DNA of 64,000 bases, from positions 5,022,001 through 5,086,000 of the forward strand of contig OZ176050.1 of assembly GCA_964247055.1 (NCBI GenBank), written 5' to 3'. Of the stretch, positions 1-12,200 are shown piece after piece. Each line of letters opens with the position of its first letter. Within the stretch, counting starts at the first letter, position 1. The notes below the pieces were generated by a model. It searched no databases. It saw only the letters and a program-made list of their open reading frames with translations, and was not told the DNA's origin. This DNA comes from Paragordius varius (Eukaryota; Nematomorpha). The translations under genes were made by a program, and so were the position numbers.

Positions 1-267
1 CAGCACGAGATTTACGCTAGTATATTATAAAATATAATTTATTTAAAATAGTGTCCTATTTCGCAAAACCTAAAAAAAGTTTTCGTTCGAAACGGTATAA
101 TAAAGAATTTTTAAATTTTAAATTTAAATGCATGCCCATCTATTAATAATACTTTTAAAAGGCCATAGTTATATCCTACAACCTTTAAAATATTTAAGCT
201 TGTTGGCTTTGAAATAATCAACTATATTTATTATAGTGTTACATTATACATAAAACACTTGATATAG

Positions 268-3200
268 CCTGCTTATGTAGACAAAAACACAGTGTTTCCT
301 TGTTCTGTGGAATATTCGGAGACTGTAATTGCAAGCCTGGATTTTATGGGAAGCGATGTGACGAAAGTTTTATATTGATAAATATCACTTTTTAAATAAT
401 TTATATAATATAGTTTTATAGATCTAGAAGCTTGGATTTTTTATGATACTATGTTTAACTGAAAAACACAAAAACGGCAAAACTTCTCAATTTTTTAAAT
501 TCAACAAAATAAATTTTTTTATTTTTAAAATTGTTATTGCAATTTTATTAACCGTATTTTTTCAATATTATTTCTATTACATATTCGATAAAATGTTGTA
601 TTTATTAGAACAGTTGAACACGCCGCCTGCGGGCTGCATGCGACCCACCAAAATATTTCTGCGGCCCACGAGAAATTTTAATCACAAAATTTCATGAATT
701 CTAAGTAAAATTGATTTTGTTAAACAAAATTTCTGATTTATTCCAAATTTTGGCAATGAACTAACAAAAAATGTTAAAACAAATAGTAGTTTTTACAGTC
801 TTATATTTAAAATCTAATGCCCATGTATTTTGCAAATGTGGCCTGTCGGATTTTTTGACCCGAAAATGCAGCCCTTGAAGCCAATTGTGTTGGACACCCC
901 TGTATTGGAACATAACTTTGCTGTTTATATTCTTTATTTTAGCATGTGAAAATTATTCTATCGCTAAAATATATTAACCAAACCGAAACAGATTCAAAAC
1001 AACGTTAATATAGATTATAATTTATTAACCAAGGAGGCTAAAAACGGTTCTAGCTTGAAAGACTATATTTATCTAAGACAAAATCTTGTTGTTTAATTAA
1101 TTGTTCATTTATATTTTTCTAACAATAGTAAATAAGAAAATTCACACATAGAAAAACTTTACCTTGATAATAATTTTAAATTTACGTTAAAAAATATTAA
1201 CAATTTAGATTTAGAGTTTCTTTTTTCCCCTGGCTCTTCATGATGATTTATATCAGTGATACTCAAACCGCGGCCCTAAGATCGCTTTAAAATTGCCCTA
1301 TGACCATATGGATACTTAAATTATTTTTTTATTGATAATTTTTAAAATACACATAAAAACGAATTTTCCCTTATTTTAATATTAATTTATTTTCATTAGA
1401 TTAAATTTTGGTATTTTTTATTTTTTATCCAATTTGAAATGTAGAATTTCCCTACATTAAAATTGTTTTAAAATTTTGGCACAAGTTGTTTGTGTTCTGT
1501 ATTCTATTTTCTTTTCTATTTTGGAATTTTTATTTTATTACATTTTTGTATTTAGGCAAACCTTTCCCAAACTTGCATATAAATATTCTTTTCATTGCTA
1601 GCATCATTTTTTCATTGCCATAAAATATTTTTCTAATCAAAATCAGTAAATTTCGTCCTGTTTTTATAGCATAATTTATATTCCTATTTTTTGAAAAAAA
1701 TTACATAATATTTAAACATAAATTTTAAGGATTAATGCAAAAAACCGTAAATTATCCAATGCAAATCGCTTTTTTAAATAAGAATCGGAAGAAATTTTTT
1801 TTGTCGTTTTATAAATGTTGTTACCTGCCTTATATGTTAAGACAACATAATTATAAAAAATACAATTTTGAAAGACATTTTACAATCCATCATTTTCATA
1901 AATTACCGGAAAATCATGAGGAAAGAAACGAAAATAATAAAAAGATTAAGAAATTATACCAAAAAAAATCTATTTTGTCCAGCCTCGTATGAAAATTTGC
2001 TATATTTTAGAAAAATATATGAAACCGTTTACTGATTCCCAACTAATAAAAGAAGGTCTAATAAATGGTTGCCCTTTTTTATTTGATAAATTCCATAATA
2101 AGATAAAATCGTGGGACAAATTAAAAACTTCAACTTTCTGATTCAACCTGTGCTCGACGCATTCAAGATATGTCAAAATATATTTTTAACAATACATTAT
2201 TGGTTCCAAAAACCTGCAAATATTTTAGTATTGCTATTGATTCTAGCACTGATATTAGTTCAACACCTCAATGTGCGCTCTTCGTGTGATTTTGCAACGA
2301 CAACATAATCAACGAGGATTATTTAAAATTTTTACCAATGAATAATATCACGAAAGGACTATTTTCTACAAATAATTAGCAATTTTTTCGATAATAATAG
2401 TATATTTATGAAAAAATTGATTTCATCTGCACAGATGGCTGTCCCTTTATGGATGGAATAAAAGGATTTATTTTTCTTTTGAAAAACAAATATAATTTGC
2501 AAAATATTTTATCCTTTCACTGCTTTATTCATCAGCAAAACTTATTTTCGACTATAAAAGATGAATCACTCAATTTGGTAATTAAAACGGTTGTGGATAT
2601 AGTTAACTACAACCGTGGCAGAGAATTCAACCGCCGTAAATTCGAAAACCTTCTGAAAGATATCCACAGTGAGTTTGATGATAATCTTATGTACTCCGCT
2701 GTTAGATGGCTAAACCTTAGTAAAGTATTAAATATATATTTTGTTTTAAGACATGAAATATTATTTGTTAAAGATAACAGAATGATTAACGAGGAAATTA
2801 ACAGTGACAAATGATGGGTTTTATTAGACTACCTTTGCGACATTATTTATAAGCCTATTATTTTTAATCACGTCTTCAAGGGAGCCAAATAATAACCCAA
2901 TTCGCTAATCAAATATATGCTTTTGAATAAGAATTAATAACATATAAACAAGATTTCATTAATAAAACACTAATATATTTGCCAACACTTAAAACGATTC
3001 ATGAAGAAAATATGGAATTTACCGCATAGGTTTATATGATAATAGACAATCATATAAATTTTTATTTAACTAGATGAACTACAGATTTCAAGAATTATGA
3101 AATATTTAAATTTGCTTAAAACTTTTTGAAAATCCATATATTCATAAGCAACTTGAGCATTTTGGTTTATATCAGGCGCATATAATTGAAGAATTTGTAG

Positions 3201-6200
3201 ATTATAAAATTGATTCCAATTTGGAGATATTCAAGGAGAATCGTAGAGAAGAAAGTTATTTAGAGTTTTGGCAATACCAAATAAATATGAAAATATATTC
3301 AAATCTGCTCAAGTTATCATAACTGTTTTTCCCTCAACTTAGAGGTAACGGCGTATTCGAAAATGAAATATGTCAAAAATACATACAGAAATCGCTTAAC
3401 CGGTGATTATATGGACGACGAATTAAGATAGGCCTGTCATGAGGCGAAACCAAATTTGTCAAAAATTATTGGTTAATATCAAAATAAATGTTGTTTTCAA
3501 AATATTTTAATTTTTTTGAACTAAATGATGCAAAACGAGTTTTTAGCTGGATTTACAGGCGATCCGCACAAAATTCATTGTGCTGATTTAGAGTATGAAT
3601 ATGTGCATATGTGTCAATTAGCTATGGAATATTTGACATCATAAGGTTCATGGCCCTCGAAAAAAAATATATTTGGTTTGGCCCGTCAAATTTTTTTAGT
3701 GAATACCACTGATTTAAATTGATAAATTGAACCGTTGGTTTAAATAAATAATTATTTTGTTGGATCGTGTTGCTCCTCGGCCTTTTGAAATGTCCAAACA
3801 AATAGCTAAATATCCCAAATTTTTAAATTTTCTAATTTTTGTTAAATATTTATTTTGAAAGCATGTCAATGCAACATAAATAATTCCGAAAACGCTCTTT
3901 GCAATACTGTTGGTGAATGTAAATGTTTACCAGGATACTTCGGCTCAACATGCCACCAAAGTATATTTTAAATATATCAGTTTAGTTTTTATAGATTAAA
4001 TTTTTTAATCAGGCGTGTCCATCACGCTACCCTCCAAGACTTTATGTGCGTGCGAAATATTAAAAATCTATAATTCCCAAAATTAGGCTCACAAAATCTC
4101 AGTAAAATTGATAGTTCTATAACAATTTTTCTAAATAAGTCTACCCAATTAGCAAAAATTAAAGATGTTATATTGTGTTCGCATTTTACAATCTTACTTT
4201 TGAAATCTAATTATTCATGAATGTCCATTTATATTTAACACTTCGATTCATATTGGGGTATCCAAATACCCCAGACTATATTTAAATTAATATTTTTAAA
4301 ACACTATGAAGGAAACGGTCTCAATTTAAATTTATGCTTTTATCCTGATAAAAATTATATAAATATGCCAAAATATCTTGATAACATTTTGTTTTGAAAA
4401 AAAGGTTCCATCTCAAACTACTTCGACGCCATTTTGTTTTTACAAAATTTTTGCAAAATATCGTCTACATTTAATTTCAAGAGTAAAACTAAAGCTAATT
4501 TATCATATAAATTACATCTAACATTGATAGAAATAGAAAAAGTTGTATTATTTCTTAATTTTACCATTTGACACATGTCACGTTGACGAAATTTTTACCT
4601 TTCGGTTTTAGTTTAAAATAAGTAATATCAAGTATTTTTGAATAAAATTTTTTATATATTTCGGTTTATTAATGTTATATAAGTGCAAAATTTTGCCATG
4701 TTTTCAATTCCTTACATACTTTTTAAAGTATTTGATTTTAAACAGGCATGGGGTATCCAACTACCCCAATTTGAACCGAAGGGCTAAAATGAGTGTTTTG
4801 TATCCAAGTGTTAAAATGCGTCCCAGGTTTTTTGAACCAAAAATGCGGCCAGCCATTTGTGTTGGTCACCCCTGGTTCAAATCTATATATTAATAAAAAA
4901 TTAATATATTAGCTTTAAAGTTATTTTCTGGAAGTAGATGCATGCATTTAAGTGCAAAAGTGGATATTTTTTATTCATCAGAATAAAAACTCCAAACATA
5001 GTTGTACTTTTAAATTAGCCTCTGTATTCAGCCGCAACTGTGTAATAGGGCTTTTAAAAATAAAAGGTCCAAAAGTCGTGTATTTTAAACAAATGGAGGA
5101 GGAGAATGTATGCATAATCAAAAAACTCATTTATATAGCGCAGATTATAGTGGAACTGGATAGATCTTGGGCTGCAAAATGAGTACTTTTTCGTTAAAAT
5201 AATTTTTTGAATAGTTTTCATATATTTCCCATAAAGAGATGATGATTTGAAGTAATCCCAGGGTAGAGGCCCACGTATAAAAAATACGCATTCTCATAAA
5301 AAAATCATGTCTTGGAAGCAAAAAAACTTTCCATATGAAATTAATTATTTTTTACAACTCTTAATAAATATGTCCAGCATTTTCTATTCAAAATTAGGCC
5401 CTGAGTACAGCCCAATTATTTAAAAAGCATTATTCGTAAATAGAAAATATCAACCTAAATAAACATAGGCGGTTTCGCGAAAAGAAAAGGGCCTTTAAGG
5501 AAATATAATTTGGTTATTCTAGGTACAATCGGTTGTTTTTCATTTTAAGTATGTTAACTTTCACAACTTTGTTTAACAAGTGTTAAATTTCACTCCTAAC
5601 CAAGATTTTCCCGTTGTTTTAATGTTTGAAATATTGTGGCCCACTATAGCACACTGTTTCAACAATTTTAAAAAATCAGACCAATTACTATTTATAAAAA
5701 TACAAAACAATGTCCATTGTGTCTGTAGTTTGGATAAAATGACTTTTCTGATAAAAAAATTCTAATAATATTCTCAAGTGAAATAATTATGTCGTACTGA
5801 TGAAGACTTGTAAACAATTACTATTGATAAGATATGTCCACACCATCTGTTTATTTAAAAATTTCTGTTTTCAGTTAAAAATAGTATAGTTATAAATAAG
5901 ATATCAACTCAAATTGAAATATCTTATCGATTGATGTGCATTTGAAATATTACTAATTTGTTTTTATGTTTGTTTATCATATCTAATTGTATGTTATAAT
6001 TGATCACAAATAGATACCCGATAATTTATCATTAATAATTAACATAATGCTATATATTATTTGCATAAAAATTATTTGCTTAATAAGGTTCATAACTACA
6101 AGTACTCTTTTATTTTAATCCTCAAAGATTTCATAAAAATATTTTCTTAAAATATAATTTCATAATGAAAATTTGAAATTTATATTGTGTTTTTAGCTTG

Positions 6201-9200
6201 TAAATGTAAATTGTATGGCTCAATCAGTAATAACTGTGATTCCTATGGTTATTGCCAATGTATTGATGGATACTTTGGAAAATATTGCCAGCATTGTACT
6301 TGTTATAGTTTTATAATTTATTAATCGAATTATTTATAAATAATTTTTACATCAGGTTTAACAACTAAAAGCATATATTGATTGCAGTTTTAAGTAGAAA
6401 CTTTCTATAATTTATAAACCGATCGAATTATTTATTTTAAAAATGCTTTTATCTAAAAACCTTTATTAAAGCGTTTAAGTATTAATTTCCAAGTTTAACA
6501 ACAACATTGCCAAAATGATGTACTCTTATAAGATTGGCCTTGATTAAAGAAAAATAATTCTATGTTTCTCTGTATGGTATTAAAGATTTTAAATAACAAT
6601 CTTAGCTTGTAGATGCATAGGGAGTTCAAAATATTCCTGCAATCCGGCTGGTTTCTGTGATTGTGATTTCGGATATACAGGAAGAATATGCAATATTCAT
6701 TGCAATTGTAGTCTAAACGCAATTACTACCATGTGCGATAGCTTTGGACAATGCCTTTGTAAACTTGGTTATTATGGGAAAATTTGCGATAAAAGTTATA
6801 TTATTTGTAACTTATTTCAAATTCTATTATTATTTTTAGGCAATACTAAAATATTTTCTTGTTTATAAGTATTTAAAATGGTAACTAAAATTTTATCATC
6901 CAAATAAAAAATCCCTTATTTTTACTATAATTGCTTAATGGCTGCAAATATTCCATTTGAAGCGCTGCTGTGGGAAAAAGATACTAGATTTTACCCTATA
7001 TGTAAAAATATTGGAGACAAAAAAAAATACAAGACCTCAAACGTTGATTTGCAGCTTTTTGGTAAATTCATATACTCGTTATAATTTAATGGGGGCTAAT
7101 ATTTTATTCCTGTTAACACATGGCAGTTAAAGCTTTTTGGAGTAAGTATTTAAAAAAAGCCACTCACAGAACCGATAAGTGATAAAAGGCATTTTCTTAA
7201 ACGGACATATTAGGCCATCAATAAATTTATCTATGTCTTATTGTAAGGAGTTATTTAATTAAATTGGAGATATTTTTATCTACATGTATGATGCATATCC
7301 AAAATTTTTTGTTTTGACGCAATTTCCCAGAAAATGTAAAGGATCATTAATATTAGGTACTAATTAAGTCAACAGTCGATCTCTAACATAAGTTCCAATA
7401 AAATACCAAATAATATTGAACTAATAAAATAATAAAAATAATTTTCTGTTCTATATCGGTAAATAGCGTGTGAATGTCATCCAACCAGCAACGGAGCTTG
7501 CGATTCGAAAGGCTATTGTGTTTGCAACCGACATTTTGGACCATTCTGTTCTTACAGTAATAATATGAAATATTTAAGAATTCTTTATCAAAAATTTGAA
7601 AATCAAATTGATTAAAAGACAATAATTATGAAAAACAACTTAAGTCCCAGTTTAGACTGACATAGTATAAATAAAAAGTAAGATTATTTAGTAATTATAA
7701 ATGAATGAAAAAGGTATTTAAATTTTAGTTGAATCCAAACTTTAATAGGTTTTTATAATAGATTGTGTAAATTTTGAAGAAAATAATGACATTTATTCTG
7801 AAATAAGCAAACTCTCATGTAAACAAAAATTGGCGCGCATTTGATTAAAATTTTTTTGGTGAAAACTGTATATTTATTCAATAACTAAAATATATATACA
7901 CTGTGTGCAAAAAAGAGGTTAAATTTTTTTTTTCATGAGATAGATTATGACCAGTGAATTCATTTTCCGTAAAATTTTTTATTTGTTTACGACCTAGTTT
8001 TTGAAATTTTGAGAGAAAATCGAAATTGGGCAAAAAGTGAAATTTGATAATTCAAACAATAATGATAAAAGTTGAGAAATTATGGTTTATTTATAATTTT
8101 ATGAGATATTCTTCATATATAAATAGACTAAAATCATATAGTTAGAGAATGTATAAAATCTCAGTTCAAAAAATGGCATTATCATATATTAAAACATTTT
8201 TTTTAATTATTTACTAGCTAAACTCATTATTGAAATTTAAACATTCACATTTTTTCAGTAAAAAAAACTTAATAAAATAAAACTAAAAGATATTGTTTTC
8301 TTTTTTCATTTTTTGGAATCCTACATGAGCGGGAATTAAAAAATATATAATTTATGCAAAATAAAATTTACAACTACTGGAAAATCAACTAAAAATCCGT
8401 ACATCCCAGTAAAAATAATAATTTGTTTTAAAATAATACTTTTACAGGGATATATACGGATTTTTGGTTGATATTCCACTACTTAAATCTTTTGCATGCA
8501 TTATGTACTTTATTCTCGCTTATGTGAAATTCCAAAATAAGACTGTTAATTTTTCATACCGGCATAAACCAGATGACATAAAATGAAAAAATAAGAATTT
8601 TTTAATTTTATTTTGATATCGAAGTTTTTTCTACTGAATAAAATATGAATTTTAATATTTAAATAGTGACTTTAGCTAGTAATTGCTTAAAAAAAATTAT
8701 TTTAATATATTTTTATAAAAATTTTTTTGTTTAAGTGTGTTAAAAGTAAAACGCCATCTTTTGACCTGAGATTTTATACAAACCCCTAACTATATTTTAG
8801 GCTATTTATATATAAAAAATATCTCCTAAAATGATGATAGACCATAATATCTCAACTTTTACTATTATTTATTAAATTATCCTTTATTACCTTAATTTTC
8901 ATTATAGTTCGATTTTCTTTCAATATTTCAAAAACTAGGTTCAACACATAAAAATGTTAACGGGAAATGAATTCACTGGTCATATATTTCATGGAAAAAA
9001 ATTATTTTGTTGAAATTTTTTTTGCACACAGAGTATATAAAGGTATACAATATTTTGGAGCTCCAAAAGTCTCAAATTTTTAGAAGCATCCTAAGTGTGC
9101 AAGTTCTCCTAAAAAGGCGAAAAGGCCGAGATTGGGCGATAATAAGCATAAATATATGTTAAATTATGACAACAAAAGCAAAAAAGGGATATTATGCTTA

Positions 9201-12200
9201 AATGTTTTTTTTATGGAAATATGTTTTTATAATGTTTTTTTTAATGAATTTATGTTTCCATCATGATGCCCTTAAATAGTATAAGTACGTTTCAACAAAT
9301 TTTGGTAATATTTTTGAATAAAGTATCAATTTAAAAAAATGATTTTGATAGTATAATAGTGTTAAAATTTTTTCCGCGAAATCTCGGCATATTTGCGTTT
9401 ATTTTAAAATAACTACCCAAAACGGAGGGGAAATTATTTTTGCAGCGTACATGTCAAAATTAAAGCTTTATAAAAATATTATGATCATGAATTATAATAT
9501 ATCATATATTTTAATGATATATTAGAATAGTATTTGGCTTTTGCCAAAAAAAATTTATAGAACAAAACCGCGCTGATATCGAGCAAATACCAAAAAGTGC
9601 AAATAACATTCTTATTTTATTATTAAGCCCTAAAACAAAATACAATACTTATACATTCATCTAACAAAACTTATATATTTTATTTGGTTGGATACTTACC
9701 TCCCGATTTCGTGCTCAGTTTCTATATCTCTTGTATTATACTTTCTGTCACTCTTTTTTACAAATGTGGAACCCTATAACCACAATCATAGATGGAATCA
9801 GTTGTATAAAAAAATCTACACTCCAGTATATATTTATATATATATATATACTAAAGATTAATGTATAAAATATGATGGGAATCGGGTAAGTTGGGGATCT
9901 AATTGGAGCGTAATAAACATATGTAACACAATCTGAAACATATTTTCTCGGAAATTTTTATAAGAATAGCCTTTCATCATTGTATTATTAAGCTGTAAAA
10001 TCTTTTGCAGATGACCCATTAGGTCAATAAAAAAATGGGTTAAATGGCGAAAATTATGAATAATGGTTTGAAATTTATTATATATTTTTGATGGCAAATA
10101 TATTATAAATTCCTCTTTATAATAACCCCATTTGTGGGAAAATACATAGCTTATGTCCACAAGATTATATTTTAGATAATTAAAATTAATTTTAAATTTG
10201 ATTTTAGTTTATATTCATTTTCCAATATATATTCTATTCAAATTAGAAAAGATATATTTAATTTTTTATTATTTTTGGCGCATTATGAGCTCTCTAAAAC
10301 ACCATTTATCACATGATATAAATATAATATATATAATTTTAAGTGGGGTTGTTAGATATTGAGTGCTTTTGATATATTTTATTTGCAACGATAATTACTG
10401 CATTATAATTGTTACAATATTTTACAATAATATATATATTAAACATAATATATAAATCAGAACATTCGTTTTTAATGTGGCTTATTCTAGATGTGTCTAC
10501 ATGTGGTCAATATTACGTAAGAACTGATCATCCTGAATTACTTTTAAGTTCTATGGACGAAAATGCAACTTATGTTCCTTGGTTATTCTATAAGTTCTTT
10601 ATTTTTTTCAAATTGAATTTTTTTTTACTTTTTGTGAACCGTTTAAAACGGCAGTGGAGTATAGACTCAAAACGGCAATCCAATAAAAATGGATTAGAAT
10701 ACACTTAGTAATTAGATTTTGCAAAGACTCTTGAGAAATTTGCATGACAGCAAAGTTTTGTGTCGTTCCTAGGGAGGGGGGGTCGGGCAGTATTCATAGA
10801 CAATATTTACATTGTAACACTTACTTATCCCATTTTCTGTGATAAATATGATTAGTAATTGTATTGCCATAAATTAGCTAGAGTCATATATAGAAAATTC
10901 ATGTTAATTTATACCTTTCTCGGTTTCCAAAAATTTTTCATATTAGGTTAATAAGGATTGAACGAGGTGGTCGCCTTGTATGCACTGGTGTTATACATCC
11001 ACAATGGGTTTTAACCCTGAAAACGTGCTTCATTGACGAAAGAGATTTTTCCACTAACATAATCGCTGGGATGCATGGAAATTACCATTTGGATTACGAA
11101 ATTAAAGAATATTCGATACAAAAAATCAAATTTTATCCAGGAGGTAACTTTGTTTCTTTTCGATATAGACTAGAAAGCTATTATTGTTTTAACTAATTTT
11201 ACATTTAAATTATTAAAGATTTGGTGGAGTACATTACGAAATTTCGGACTATAGCTTTACTCAATAATATTGAGTCAGACAGCTTTAAAATTAGTTTTTT
11301 TACAATTATCTTTTTCATTTAGATGGGCCTTTTGAAGGTGCGATAATGGAAAAATTAGCTCTGGTGAAAATAGGCGGGCCACGACAAATAGCAAATCCTT
11401 ATTTATACCGACCGTATGCCAGCCAAAAATTTACTTTTGGCACCTACATTCAACCCTTGTGTTTAATTTCTAAAACTGACACCTTCGCAAATCTATATTT
11501 TGCAAGATGGGGTAGCCCAGGTAACCCTTAGATAATTTTTTCGGGGATCTTTTATTTAGCAGTAAAAGGTAAAAAAATAGAATCATATGGCGTGGTTTAA
11601 ATAAAGGATATTTTAAGTGGCGGCATAAGAGAAAGTACACCATCCAAGGTATTGATAAGCTGAGAATATAATTCTATTTGGTTATTGGATAAGGATAGTG
11701 ATAAAAGTTATAAATTAAGCCGGATAATTAATTTCTTTCTAAAGTTCATGTCAATCCCAGTAAAATCAGAGCATTTATATCAAAAAAGTTGCATGATTAA
11801 AACATCTTTCATATAAATATCTATCTTTGTAAAAATTAAATTCGGTAGGTGTATTTGGCGTAAATAATTTATTGAACAGAACCCTAAACAATTTAACTTA
11901 AAACATGATATATTACTACCTTTGTCAATAGTAAATCACATACTAATTTACTTGTTAGCTTTCATCAGTACGATACAATTATTTGACTTGGGGTTTTCAC
12001 TTTTATATTAATTTTGCTTATATCAACTTTACCATTTTGGTATAAATTAATCGGTAATACGATTGTTTAAATTAATTAAATTTAGCTGAATATTGGGACA
12101 TTATTTCATTTTGAAAACAAAATAATGTGTAGATCATAAGGGAACGAGCCATGTGATAAAAATATCTCCAATACAAAACATCAACCCTATGGAATCATGT

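Larger units (their letters stand above)
367..3861 (+). other. 3.5 kb intron of the EGF-protease homologue gene
   Basis: This intron holds a hAT MITE (611-902) and a broken hAT transposon (1254-3711). The rest is AT-rich with nothing I recognise. Confidence 0.75.
3961..6196 (+). other. Intron with nested MITEs and a decayed hammerhead-like motif
   Basis: It contains the nested MITE pair (4010-4874) and a degenerate hammerhead-like sequence at 5774-5828. The remaining sequence is AT-rich and unassigned. Confidence 0.6.
268..7556 (+). other. tandem EGF-like module exons
   Basis: Five exons carry six modules: one each in 268-366, 3862-3960, 6197-6295 and 7467-7556, and two in 6606-6794. Three are exactly 99 nt. 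Each module ends in a G-Y/F-x-G-x-x-C type motif (for example GYFGSTC, GYFGKYC, GYYGKIC). Donor and acceptor sites are canonical GT-AG. Confidence 0.85.

Noticed and set aside
1735-2308. Small frames as host genes
   Set aside because: They lie inside the hAT element and match the N-terminal part of its transposase.
4239-4310. GGGGTAT blocks as telomere-like repeats
   Set aside because: They occur once per MITE terminus as part of a subterminal hairpin, not in tandem.
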